Origin: DASZMX01 sp035551475
GTDB lineage: Bacteria; Verrucomicrobiota; Verrucomicrobiia; Limisphaerales; Palsa-1400
Reading direction: 5' to 3'
NCBI GenBank assembly: GCA_035551475.1
Contig: DASZMX010000107.1
Span: forward strand, 25,304 to 89,303
DNA length: 64,000 bases
The translations under genes and the position numbers were made by a program. Positions 33,234-41,963 of this stretch are shown here, piece by piece (the stretch's first letter is position 1; every line of letters begins with the position of its first letter). The notes beneath the pieces were generated by a model. It did no database searches, was not told where the DNA came from, and worked only from the letters and a program-made list of their open reading frames with translations.

Positions 33234-34306
33234 TACACGCCTTCGACGATGGTTTTTTCCATCGCGCCGAAGGGGCGGACTTCCGCCACGCCGTCCCAGG
33301 CGTAAGGAGCGCGCGGTTCGCGGCGGATCGCCTCGTCGCGCTCCAGGAAGCGCGGCATGAAGAATTCACGGGTCAGCGTTGTTAATTCGACGCGGCCCCA
33401 TTGGCCGTAATCCACCACGCGGTTGGTGTCCTTAGGATCCACCACGCGCAACACGGCTCGCGGCTGCGGCGCATAATAGGTGATCGAGAATTTGTCCTCC
33501 GGCCGCAGCGGCACGCTGGCCGCCAGGCCCATCAGCGTGTTGCCATAGGTCGGATAAAAACCAATGCGGTTTTCCAAAACCTCCTCGACGATGTAGCGGA
33601 CATATTGCGGCGCCATGGTGGTCCCGCCGCAAAACACCCCGCGAATGCCGCTTCCGTAAAGATCGATTTTCTCGCCCAGCGCCTCGAGCAATTTCGGCGT
33701 GGTGAAGAGGCCCCCCACCTTGCGGTTTTTCAGAATGGTGATGGCTTGATCGACGACGTGGTCCATGTAGGCGCGGGCCACTTCAAATTGCTTCGCCGCC
33801 AAAATCTTTTTGACAAAACGCGGGTCGAGATCGATGAAATAACACGAGCTGCCGCGAAAGTTCGCCAGATGCTCGATGGCCAGGCGCAACCGGCGCGGGC
33901 CGGTGGGCCCCACCATCAGCCAGGCCACGCCGCGCGGAAAATGTTCGTCGGAAATCTTCCCCGAGAATTCCTCGTAATCCGTCTTGTAATCATCCCAGCC
34001 AATGCGCTGCTTGGGCATGCCGGTCGTGCCGCCGGTCTCGAAAATATTAAACGGCCGCCCCTGAAACTTTTTCGGGACCCACACTTCCGGCTGCAAATCC
34101 CGGAGCCATTCGTCTTGAAAGTGGGGAAAGCGTTGCAGGCAGCCGGCGCATTTCACTTCGGCCGCCGGGTTCCAGCCCGCTTTACGGGCCCATTCGAGCC
34201 AGAAAGGGGAGCCGGTTTCGGGGGAAAAATGCCATTGCACGATGTCGCGAACATGCGCGTCGAGTTTGTCTTGCGCGGCTTTGACGGCGGCTGGGTCAGC
34301 ACTCAT
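33230..34306 (-). CDS. PaaK/EhpF-like acyl-adenylating enzyme
   Basis: An adenylate-forming enzyme of 358 residues. The ATP-binding loop is TGGTTGMPKQ (91-100), and GVFCGGTTMAPQYVR and FYPTYGNTLMGLA match the AMP-binding superfamily; the short length is closer to EhpF/LuxE-type proteins than to PaaK (~430). The final block (YGQWGRVELTTLTREFFMPRFLERDEA) includes the AMP-ribose-binding region. It may activate an aromatic or other carboxylic acid as acyl-AMP or acyl-CoA; the substrate is not known. It follows the symporter gene by 4 bases, so the two are probably co-transcribed. Confidence 0.82.
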   Translation of the reverse strand: MSADPAAVKAAQDKLDAHVRDIVQWHFSPETGSPFWLEWARKAGWNPAAEVKCAGCLQRFPHFQDEWLRDLQPEVWVPKKFQGRPFNIFETGGTTGMPKQRIGWDDYKTDYEEFSGKISDEHFPRGVAWLMVGPTGPRRLRLAIEHLANFRGSSCYFIDLDPRFVKKILAAKQFEVARAYMDHVVDQAITILKNRKVGGLFTTPKLLEALGEKIDLYGSGIRGVFCGGTTMAPQYVRYIVEEVLENRIGFYPTYGNTLMGLAASVPLRPEDKFSITYYAPQPRAVLRVVDPKDTNRVVDYGQWGRVELTTLTREFFMPRFLERDEAIRREPRAPYAWDGVAEVRPFGAMEKTIVEGVY

Positions 34307-34310
34307 AAAA

Positions 34311-35870
34311 TCAAATTCCCGCCGGCGCCGCCCCGAAATATTTGTCCACGGTGGCGCGGCTCGGCGGAGGGGTCAGGACGGAAAAAACAATCATGATCAG
34401 CGCCGACCCGAGCACCATCGGGACGACGGGCAGGTAGCCATGCACCAGGACATTGGCGGAATTGCGCTCCAGCAGATGGCCCCACGACTCGAAAATCACC
34501 ATGGCCGGCTGGCCCGGCTTGGGCGCGGTGGCTTCCGTCAGGCGTTGCAAATACCAGCTGCCAAAGAGCGTCGCGGCCACCCATAAGGTTGAGGCCAGCG
34601 CGCCCCATTTGGTGCTGCGCCGCCAGAAAAGCGCCGCGACCATGACCGGGGCCATCGCGGCAAACCCGGAAAAAGCAAAGCGCACCGCCAATTCAAATAT
34701 GCTGCTTGTCGAGATGAGGGCGATCCAATACGCAATGGCGGTAATCACCAAAATAAAAACGCGCGCCAGGATGACGCTGCCTTTTTCGCCAAATCTTTCT
34801 TTGCCCCCGTAATGCACGAAAATATCCTTGGTGAACATCGTGCTTGCTCCCAGCACTTGATGCGTGTCCGATCCCATGACGGCCGAAATAATCCCCGCGC
34901 CGAGCAAACCCGCGAGCCACGCTGGCGCATAGGTCGTGAGCATGTGCAAAAGCACGCCGTCCGCCTCCGCGGGCTTCAAATCGGGCAAGGCGGCGTGGCC
35001 CAGCACTCCGAGGAAAACGCAGGGCAGCCAGATCGCCATGATCGCCAGCGGATAGAGAATCACCGTGCGCTTGAACGCCGTCACTTTGCGCGCGGAAAAA
35101 CACATGATCGCCATGTGCGGAAACATGATGGAAGAAAGCGGGATGAGCGTGTAACTCCAAAAATATTCCGGCGACATTTTTTCACGAGTCAGCAGGAATC
35201 TTGTCTTATCATTGGCCGCGATTTTGTTGATGTAATCGCTGAATCCCCCCGGCAGCGCGCTGCTGATGACCATCAGGGCCACGGCGCCAAAGCAGAGAAA
35301 CATGATTGTTTGCAGCACGTTCACCCAGACTGTGCCCCGCATGCCGCCCAGGAAAACATTGAGCGTCACCACCAGCCCGACAATTGCGCAGCCCAACGGA
35401 TACGAAATCATCCCGCCGCTGATGTCCCGCAACACGGTGCCGCCGCCCATGAGGCTGACAATCATATAGGGCAGCAGCATGCAAATCGTCAGGATGAAAA
35501 TCAGCGTGCCGATGTGGCTGCATTCCCAGCGGTCACGAAAAAACGAGACTTGTGTTTGATGCCCAAATTTTTTGCCGATCGACCACAGACGCGTGCCAAT
35601 GAAAAAGATTGTCAGCGGAATCACCAGCGCGGAGGAGGAAGCCATCAAACCGAAAATGCCAATGCCCTGGCGAAAGGCCTGGCCGGAACTGCCCAGGATG
35701 GCGAAGGCGGTCATGTTGGTGGCGAAGATCGACAGGAAGAAAAACATCGAGCCGATCGAGCGGCTGGCCAGGAAAAAATCCTCCGTGTTTTCGCGTCCGC
35801 GCCGAAACGCGACGCTGCCAATCACGGCGATGACCGCCAGGTAAATGAGAACGACAACGACGGGAATCAT
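34311..35870 (-). CDS. Sodium:solute symporter (SSS family)
   Basis: A 519-residue SSS/SLC5 transporter with about 13 membrane helices. Family features include the N-terminal VAFRRGRENTEDFFLASRS, then FATNMTAFAILGSSGQAF, GMRGTVWVNVLQTIMFL and LGAGIISAVMGSDTHQVLGAS. It should import an organic solute with sodium. Its start overlaps the DUF3311 gene by 4 bases, a typical pair for this transporter family. With the acyl-adenylating enzyme and MarR regulator it suggests uptake and activation of a carboxylic acid, an inference. Confidence 0.93.
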   Translation of the reverse strand: MIPVVVVLIYLAVIAVIGSVAFRRGRENTEDFFLASRSIGSMFFFLSIFATNMTAFAILGSSGQAFRQGIGIFGLMASSSALVIPLTIFFIGTRLWSIGKKFGHQTQVSFFRDRWECSHIGTLIFILTICMLLPYMIVSLMGGGTVLRDISGGMISYPLGCAIVGLVVTLNVFLGGMRGTVWVNVLQTIMFLCFGAVALMVISSALPGGFSDYINKIAANDKTRFLLTREKMSPEYFWSYTLIPLSSIMFPHMAIMCFSARKVTAFKRTVILYPLAIMAIWLPCVFLGVLGHAALPDLKPAEADGVLLHMLTTYAPAWLAGLLGAGIISAVMGSDTHQVLGASTMFTKDIFVHYGGKERFGEKGSVILARVFILVITAIAYWIALISTSSIFELAVRFAFSGFAAMAPVMVAALFWRRSTKWGALASTLWVAATLFGSWYLQRLTEATAPKPGQPAMVIFESWGHLLERNSANVLVHGYLPVVPMVLGSALIMIVFSVLTPPPSRATVDKYFGAAPAGI

Positions 35871-36097
35871 GGTTTCGGTTTGGTGGCGGGCGTTTCAGGC
35901 TCTTCCAAATGGGCCGGCCACGCCGTTTTCACGAGAATAGCCATGAGTATCGCGGCCACGACGGTATAAGCAGCGTGATAAGCCAGGCCAATGGGCAGAA
36001 AGCCAAGAATCAGCGGATCGCTTTTGCGCCAGTTCCAGATGTCCTGATGCACGGCGTAAACGGCCGCAATCAGGAGAAAGAGCAATAATTTTTTCAT
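35867..36097 (-). CDS. DUF3311-family small membrane protein
   Basis: A 76-residue protein with two membrane helices (LLLFLLIAAVYAV and GLAYHAAYTVVAAILMAILV) and a Pro/Glu-rich C-terminal tail (LEEPETPATKPKP). DUF3311 proteins are found directly before SSS symporters and are thought to be small subunits or chaperones of them. Here it overlaps the symporter start by 4 bases. Its size and helix layout match the family. Confidence 0.88.
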   Translation of the reverse strand: MKKLLLFLLIAAVYAVHQDIWNWRKSDPLILGFLPIGLAYHAAYTVVAAILMAILVKTAWPAHLEEPETPATKPKP

Positions 36098-36119
36098 AAG
36101 CGCGACCCGTGCGGCAGGA

Positions 36120-37787
36120 TCAATGGGGCAATTCCAAATTAACCTTCGGCGCCTGGTCCGATTGCGCGCCGTTTTTCAGCGGGTTGCGAAACGCGAACAG
36201 GTTGGCATTGGAATGCACATACAGCACGCCGTTGGCGACGACGGGCGTCGAGTAAACCGGCGCTCCCAGATTGGTGACGCTGATGAGTTTTTTCTCCTTG
36301 CTGGCGGCGAAGACATAAAAGTCGCCGTCTTCATCGCCGCAATAAACCTTGCCGTCCGCCACCAGCGTGGAGCCCCACATGTGCGCCTTCAAATCCTGCA
36401 CCCAATAGACCTGGCCGCTCTCGGCGTCGAGGCAATGCAGAAAACCCGAGAAATCGCCGATGAAAAGCAGCCCGTCCGGCGTGATGGAAACGGTGGAAAG
36501 GCTGCGATGAATCTTGTCGTAGTTCCACAGCTTGGCGGTCTTGGTGACGTCGCCGGTCTTGGTCGCGTCAATACAGGTCAGGTTGCCGACGCCTTCGCCG
36601 TGTTCCGGGTCCTGGCCGACGGCGACGTAAATGCGGTTCTTCCAGAACACCGGCGTGGCGTTGATCTCGCTGGGGCCGTCCGGCGCGGGATATTTATGCG
36701 CGGCGTCGGTGGCGCGGCGCTCGGGCGGATTGCAATCAAACCACCAGACTTTTTTGAGGTAATCGGTGTCGGTGTCCTCGGTGCGATTGATGGGCGCGCC
36801 GGGAACCACGGGCACGATGGGCGAGCCGTCGCCTTTTTTGGGCGCCGCGTCAAACGCATAGCAAACGCCGTCGCCGCCGCCGAAGAAGATCAATTGACGG
36901 CCATTCACGACCCCCGTCGAGGGAGAGCTCCATTGCCCGTGGAAAATGCGAGGCCCAATCCCGGCGTTGTCCTCCGCCGCCAGTTTGCCGGTGATCTTGT
37001 TGATCGCAATCAGGCTCGGTGAATTCGGCGAGGGAATATTCACATGCGTCCAATCCTGGCCGTTGGACGTGCAGGCGTAAATCAAATCGCCCACGATGAG
37101 CAGCGAACAATTGGACGCGTTGTGCGGGAACACGCCCAACTCATCCATCATATCGTATTTCCAGATGATGTCGGCGTCGTGCGGCCCGATTTTCGCCACG
37201 GGATTGCCCGGGCCGGCGACATATTGGGCTTCATCCTTGAACGGCCCGTCATTGCCGTTCGCCATGCCTTCCGCGTCGAGGCAGATCACTTCGCAACGGC
37301 TCGTGACAAGATAGACGCGGTTTCCCTCCACGTTGGGCGAGGAGAGCAGGCCGAGGTTTTCCCAATCGTTGACCTTGCCGGACGCCAATTTCGGCACCAC
37401 GAGCTGCCAGAGAAATTGGCCGGTCTTTTCGTCGAAACACATGAGAATGCTGCGATCCCCCTGATGCTGCGGGTCGCGCGGGTTTTCATTGTTGGTCCCG
37501 ACATACACCTTGCCGTTGGCCACCACGACGTTGCCATAACTTTGCGAGCCAACTTTGGAAATCCATTTGGCGGCCGGCAGCTTGCTCGGGTCAATATCTT
37601 CGCTGCCGGGCTTCAAATCGACGTGGCCGTTGGTGGAGGCGGCGAAATGATCGGGCAGCCCCTTTTCCGTGGAATACATATTGCGCCCTGGATCATTGCC
37701 GCCCCAGCGCGGCCAATCCGTAGCGGAGGCGAGACACGTGCCCGCGGCAAGCGCGGCGACGGTGGCTATGCGAAAATTTGATTTCAT
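36120..37787 (-). CDS. Secreted PQQ-type beta-propeller protein
   Basis: A 555-residue exported protein. The signal peptide (RIATVAALAAGTCLASA) is followed by TDWPRWGGNDPGRNMYSTEKG, the usual opening of the Planctomycetes/Verrucomicrobia PQQ-like repeat proteins. Repeats with LCxDxxTGxxxW-like ends follow: FDEKTGQFLWQLVVP, INKITGKLAAED, and LDAESGQVYWVQDLKAH. The ATG at 37787 is chosen because it fits the signal peptide; upstream frames overlap the neighbour. Whether it binds PQQ or only shares the fold cannot be told. It lies 7 bases after the next propeller gene. Confidence 0.88.
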   Translation of the reverse strand: MKSNFRIATVAALAAGTCLASATDWPRWGGNDPGRNMYSTEKGLPDHFAASTNGHVDLKPGSEDIDPSKLPAAKWISKVGSQSYGNVVVANGKVYVGTNNENPRDPQHQGDRSILMCFDEKTGQFLWQLVVPKLASGKVNDWENLGLLSSPNVEGNRVYLVTSRCEVICLDAEGMANGNDGPFKDEAQYVAGPGNPVAKIGPHDADIIWKYDMMDELGVFPHNASNCSLLIVGDLIYACTSNGQDWTHVNIPSPNSPSLIAINKITGKLAAEDNAGIGPRIFHGQWSSPSTGVVNGRQLIFFGGGDGVCYAFDAAPKKGDGSPIVPVVPGAPINRTEDTDTDYLKKVWWFDCNPPERRATDAAHKYPAPDGPSEINATPVFWKNRIYVAVGQDPEHGEGVGNLTCIDATKTGDVTKTAKLWNYDKIHRSLSTVSITPDGLLFIGDFSGFLHCLDAESGQVYWVQDLKAHMWGSTLVADGKVYCGDEDGDFYVFAASKEKKLISVTNLGAPVYSTPVVANGVLYVHSNANLFAFRNPLKNGAQSDQAPKVNLELPH

Positions 37788-37794
37788 AAGCAAA

Positions 37795-40146
37795 TTAATT
37801 GGAGGCCACGGAAATGTTGTCGATGTAAATGCGCTGTCCCTGGGCGGAGAAGCCAAAGAGGCCGGGGCATCCGCTGGTTTCGGCATGATGCACGGGCAAC
37901 TCATTCAGCCACGCGGCGGGTTCGGCTTCGCCGATTTTCCAGGCTTTGCCGCGAATAACGCCAGAGCCGTCGGCGGCCACATCGACGCGCGCCTTGAGGC
38001 GATACCACGTATTAGGCTTCCAGGAGAATGGCGCCGCCTGGCGCAATAATTCCTGGTTGGAGCTGATCTGCAGGACTTGTTCATTGCCTTTCAATTCGAT
38101 CAGGTAATGTTGGTTGATCACGCCCACCTCGGACATTTTGCGTTTGTTGCCGTCGCTCATCACGTCGGCCTCGATGGTGTAATTCTTCAAATCCGGTGTG
38201 CCCATGAACACCGTGGCGCGCTGAAAGAACGGATTGTCAATCGTCTTGACCAGGCATTTGTTGGTGTCGCGATCGCGCACTTCAAATTTGAAGCGCGCGC
38301 CGATCCAGGGCAGAGGCGGATAAGCAAACTTCGTGGGAGGCTCGACCTGGTTGGTGGTGACCTCGGTCAAATTCGCGCTTTCAAAATCCTGGCGCAACGG
38401 CAGGCCCGGCAAAATGCGCCCGCGAATGTAGCCTTTCAGCCCATCGACCGTCGCTTCAAAAGCGCCCGCCGACGGAACCTTGTCCGGCGCGGCCGTGAGC
38501 TGCCCTTCATCGTTGAAGCTGGCTTTCAGGGCGGCTTTGACTTTCGCCGTCGGCGGCACGTAGGACGCCCAATGGACCGACTTGGCGTCCGTGATTTCTT
38601 TCACCGTCAAACCATTGGTGTCCAGCTCGCGAATTCGAAAGGAAACCGAGGCGCCCGGCTGCAACAGTAATTCCGAAGGAATGATTTGCAGTTTGGCGGC
38701 GGCTCCTGGCGCCGGGGCCTTTTCTTCCTCCCACGCATCCACCGTCGGCGTCGCAATGCCGTTGACACTCGCATCGGTGGGCGCGGGCGCCGCGGAAGGC
38801 GTGGCGCTGCCAAAGCAATAAAGTTTCTTGCTCGTTTGCAGGTAAATCCGGCCTTCGTAAGGCGTCGGCGTGCCGTAACAACGGCCATCCAGGACGATCT
38901 TCGAGAGAATTTTGCCTTGCGTGGCGCCGGGCTCGATCACGTAGAGCGCGCCGTGGCCGCCGGCGGCGGATTCGGAGCCGACGTTGGCGGCGGTGTCGGG
39001 ATCGTTCAAGATGGGCGCGTAGATTTTTCCGTCGGCGAAGAGCGGGGAGGAATTGCGCTGTTCCGTGCCCAGATGCAACTTCCACGCGATATTGCCGTCG
39101 GTGGCGTCCACGGCCACGAGATCACCCACTTCGCTTGTCACATACACACGATCACCTGAGAGAATTGGCGAACTGGCGGACGTGCGGATTTCGTTGTGCC
39201 AAAGTTCAACGGCCGAGCGCGGGACGATGACCGGGTCGGCGTTGGTGGGAGAAACGTCGGGGATTTTCATGGCGACCATCTGGCCGGGCTCATAGGGCGT
39301 GCCGTAAATGGCGATGATGGTGTCGTTGTGATAAAGCAAGAGGGACGAGTTGATGCCGGCTTTAAAAAGGCTGACGCGGAAAATTGGGTCGCCGGTGCGG
39401 GCATTCACGCACACCACCGCGCCGTCGCCGGTGGCGGCGTAGAAAACGCGCTTGCCGTTGCGCCAGGAGAGAACGGGATGCGAATACGAATTGTCCTTGG
39501 GCCGCGCGCCCGGCGTGGAGGTCCAGACCAGTTGCCCCGAGTTCTTGTCAAATGCATAAAACCGATCGGAGGCCGGGCCGTTGGCGCCCCAATTGGCGGT
39601 GATGCCGCGCGTGATGACCAAATCATCGTCCACGACCGGCGAAGCCGTGCGGCCATTGGGGAAGGTAAGGCGCCCATATTCCTCCATCATGGAATGTTCC
39701 CAGAGGTTTTGGCCGTCCGCGCTAAAGCCCGCAAAAATCCCCTGCGTGTCCTGGATATAAACATTGCCGGTCACCGGATCGATCGTCGGGCTGGACGTCG
39801 CATAGCGGAGATAAATCGTGTCGCTCAGGAAATCGCCGTATTGTTTTTCCCACAGCTTTTTGCCGGTGGCGGCGTCGAAACAGCCGACGCCTTCCGTCAA
39901 GTCCTGGCCCTCGCCGGTGTAGCCCATGATGTAAATTTTGCCGTTCCGGCCTACGGCCGTGGACATGCCGGCGAAATCGGCCGTCCATAACGGATGCGCC
40001 GCATCGAGGGCGGCGGGAAGATTTTTGGCGGCGGAAGAGCCGTTTTGATTGGGCCCGCGCCAGTTGAACCAGCCGGGAAGAGCGGCGGCGCGCAGGCCAA
40101 AAACCGCCGCCATCAGCGCGAGCAGACAACAAGTCTTTTGCTTCAT
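37795..40146 (-). CDS. Secreted PQQ-type beta-propeller protein with C-terminal LamG-like domain
   Basis: A 783-residue exported protein. After a signal peptide (KTCCLLALMAAVFGLRAA), residues ~25-450 form a PQQ-like propeller (FNWRGPNQNGSSA, then DAATGKKLWEKQYGDF, FDKNSGQLVWTS, VDATDGNIAWKLHLGTEQR). After a linker, a LamG-like jelly roll closes the protein (GTPDLKNYTIEADVMSDG, then FSWKPNTWYRLKARVDV and GKAWKIGEAEPAAWL), homologous to the secreted protein at 28042-28668. It is the first gene of the minus-strand operon, divergent from the MarR regulator, and may act at the cell surface on or near the operon's substrate. Confidence 0.88.
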   Translation of the reverse strand: MKQKTCCLLALMAAVFGLRAAALPGWFNWRGPNQNGSSAAKNLPAALDAAHPLWTADFAGMSTAVGRNGKIYIMGYTGEGQDLTEGVGCFDAATGKKLWEKQYGDFLSDTIYLRYATSSPTIDPVTGNVYIQDTQGIFAGFSADGQNLWEHSMMEEYGRLTFPNGRTASPVVDDDLVITRGITANWGANGPASDRFYAFDKNSGQLVWTSTPGARPKDNSYSHPVLSWRNGKRVFYAATGDGAVVCVNARTGDPIFRVSLFKAGINSSLLLYHNDTIIAIYGTPYEPGQMVAMKIPDVSPTNADPVIVPRSAVELWHNEIRTSASSPILSGDRVYVTSEVGDLVAVDATDGNIAWKLHLGTEQRNSSPLFADGKIYAPILNDPDTAANVGSESAAGGHGALYVIEPGATQGKILSKIVLDGRCYGTPTPYEGRIYLQTSKKLYCFGSATPSAAPAPTDASVNGIATPTVDAWEEEKAPAPGAAAKLQIIPSELLLQPGASVSFRIRELDTNGLTVKEITDAKSVHWASYVPPTAKVKAALKASFNDEGQLTAAPDKVPSAGAFEATVDGLKGYIRGRILPGLPLRQDFESANLTEVTTNQVEPPTKFAYPPLPWIGARFKFEVRDRDTNKCLVKTIDNPFFQRATVFMGTPDLKNYTIEADVMSDGNKRKMSEVGVINQHYLIELKGNEQVLQISSNQELLRQAAPFSWKPNTWYRLKARVDVAADGSGVIRGKAWKIGEAEPAAWLNELPVHHAETSGCPGLFGFSAQGQRIYIDNISVASN

Positions 40147-40210
40147 AAAACCGTGCGATTCCGAGGGCAGCGCAGGACGTCTGCTTGGGATTGCCTTCGT
40201 TGAATGCGAT

Positions 40211-40261
40211 TATTATTCTATACGCCGCGCGGAATGCAACACGAATAATACCTACACGTAG
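40211..40261. promoter_or_regulatory. Candidate MarR operator in the divergent gap
   Basis: An 8-base perfect inverted repeat (TATTATTC at 40211, GAATAATA at 40243) with a 25-base spacer, and a second short palindrome CTAC-AC-GTAG at 40252-40261, lie just before the MarR start codon. This gap also holds the promoters of the divergent propeller operon, so a regulator bound here could control both. Found by eye. Confidence 0.4.
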
Positions 40262-40264
40262 TAA

Positions 40265-40720
40265 ATGACAAACCACGACGGCTCTCACACCCGGCGCCTG
40301 CCCATGCTTCTGCGTCATGCCTGGTTCAGCCTGAACCAGACCTTCCGCCGGCGCATCGCGCACCTGCGCCTCACGCCCGATCAATACACCACCTTGCGCA
40401 CTCTGTCCGAGCACGGCGCCACGGGCTTGACGCAAAGCGCCCTGACACGCCTCATCGCCAGCGATCCCAACACCATGGCGTCCCTCCTGGAACGCATGGA
40501 AAAAGCCGGCTGGATTTCCCGCGAGCGTCACGAGACCGACCGCCGCGCCAAACGCATTCGGCTGCTGCCCGCCGGCGCGGTAAAGTTCAAACGGGCTCGC
40601 AAAGTTGCCATTGCCCTGCAAGGTGAAGTGCTCGCCGGTTTGACTGATGAAAAACGCGAGGAGTTCCTGGCGACGCTGACTTTGGTGGCGGATCGCTGCC
40701 GGGTGGCTGCGTCCAAATAA
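40265..40720 (+). CDS. MarR-family transcriptional regulator
   Basis: A 151-residue winged-helix regulator. It has helix 1 (PMLLRHAWFSLNQTFRRRI), the recognition region LTQSALTRLIASDPNTMASLLERMEKAGWI and the wing RERHETDRRAKRIRLL, all typical of MarR. Proteins of this family usually bind small aromatic or carboxylic ligands and repress an adjacent divergent operon. Here that operon contains two propeller proteins, a symporter and an acyl-adenylating enzyme. Confidence 0.93.
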   Translation: MTNHDGSHTRRLPMLLRHAWFSLNQTFRRRIAHLRLTPDQYTTLRTLSEHGATGLTQSALTRLIASDPNTMASLLERMEKAGWISRERHETDRRAKRIRLLPAGAVKFKRARKVAIALQGEVLAGLTDEKREEFLATLTLVADRCRVAASK

Positions 40721-40761
40721 TTCTGGACTTGCGCGCGAGGCGGCAAGATGTTGACGCCACT

Positions 40762-41025
40762 GTGGCGAAGAAACGCAAAAAATCCGCGGTCATCCTGGGG
40801 GTTGGCCTGGACACTGACGGGCACAAACGCCTGACTACCGGCCCCAATTTCGCGCTGGTCGGCGGCACCGCCGAAACGCACGAGGCGATGACCGAGAAGG
40901 CGATCAAGATCAACGAGAAACTTTCCGCCAAAGGCAAAACCCTCGAGAATGTCAGCCGCGAAGAAATGGACGAGATCGCGGATGCCGTCGGGCTGCAACG
41001 GGCGCCGCGGCCCGAGGGAAATTAG
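40762..41025 (+). CDS. Small conserved hypothetical protein
   Basis: An 87-residue protein from a GTG at 40762, starting with a basic KKRKK stretch and then the VILGVGLDTDGHKRLTTGP block. The C-terminal part is helical (THEAMTEKAIKINEKLSAKG, then VSREEMDEIADAVG). I have a general impression of this as a conserved short protein in related bacteria, with no known function. An upstream TTG at 40729 would add 11 residues. It converges on the Ku gene, with stop codons overlapping by 4 bases. Confidence 0.65.
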   Translation: MAKKRKKSAVILGVGLDTDGHKRLTTGPNFALVGGTAETHEAMTEKAIKINEKLSAKGKTLENVSREEMDEIADAVGLQRAPRPEGN

Positions 41026-41849
41026 GCCGCTTTGCGTCGTTTGGCCGGATGTCGCGCGGGTTTCTTCCCCGCCTGCGCTTGATTCAGGCTCGCTTGCAGG
41101 ACGGAAACCAAATCGATGACTTTGGTAGGTTTGGCATGCGCTTCCTTGGATTTCGGCAATTCCTTGCCGCCGGCCGCCACTTTCTCCTCAATGACCTTCA
41201 CCAAGGCCTCGCGATATTGGTCGTGATATTTGCGCGGATCCCATTTTTCCGTCATTCCATCGATCAAGGTTTCCGCCATGCTCACCTCTTTTTTTCCGAG
41301 GTCAGCGGTTTTCGGCAGGGAAAGGTCGTTGGGATCAGCCAACTCATCTTCAAAATGCATTAGCTCCAGCACCAACGCGTGCTCAAGCGGCTTGACGGCC
41401 GCCAGATGTTCACGCTTCCGAATCACCACTTTCGCAATGCCGACCTTGCCCGATTTTTTCAACGCGTCCCGGAGCAGGGCGTACGCTTTGTCGCCGCCTT
41501 TTTCCGGCACGAGAAAATACGGCTGATCGAAAAACATCGGATCGATTTCCTCCAAGGCGACAAATTCCCGAATGTCGATCATTTGCGCGGACTTCAATTG
41601 CACGCGATTAAAATCAGCTTCCGTCACCACAACAAATTCGCCTTTTTCGTGCTCATAACCTTTTACGATGCTGTTCCATGGCACCACTTTGCCGTCGGTT
41701 TCAGCGACGCGCTGGTATTTCACCGGGCTGAGATCATCCTTGCGCAGGAGATGAAATTTGATTTCGTCGCGCCCCCGCGTCGCCGAGTAAAGAGCGACGG
41801 GAATATTCACCAAGCCAAAGCTGATCGATCCCTTCCAAATTGCAGCCAT
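41022..41849 (-). CDS. ku: Ku protein of bacterial non-homologous end joining
   Basis: Ring-forming DNA-end-binding homodimer that recruits LigD. The 275-residue protein starts MAAIWKGSISFGLVNIPV, the classic Ku opening, with PVKYQRVAETDGKVVPW, then GYEHEKGEFVVVTEADF and the YFLVPEKGGDKAYALLRDAL strand-helix. A Lys/Ala-rich tail (KKPARHPAKRRKAA) fits the DNA-binding extension of bacterial Ku. The ATG at 41849 is chosen by homology. No ligD is within the window. Confidence 0.95.
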   Translation of the reverse strand: MAAIWKGSISFGLVNIPVALYSATRGRDEIKFHLLRKDDLSPVKYQRVAETDGKVVPWNSIVKGYEHEKGEFVVVTEADFNRVQLKSAQMIDIREFVALEEIDPMFFDQPYFLVPEKGGDKAYALLRDALKKSGKVGIAKVVIRKREHLAAVKPLEHALVLELMHFEDELADPNDLSLPKTADLGKKEVSMAETLIDGMTEKWDPRKYHDQYREALVKVIEEKVAAGGKELPKSKEAHAKPTKVIDLVSVLQASLNQAQAGKKPARHPAKRRKAA

Positions 41850-41963
41850 ACCCACAACATCCCCCGCCGCGCGCGGGCGCGCCACTCTGATTCCAATTTG
41901 GGAAAATGCTTGAGGCAGCCTCGGGCGCTTGCCAGAACCATCCACCCCGACCAAGATGTGGGC

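Noticed and set aside
34812..35969. A 385-codon plus-strand open frame opposite the symporter
   Set aside because: His/Arg/Gln-rich composition, no motif, and antisense to an unambiguous SSS gene.
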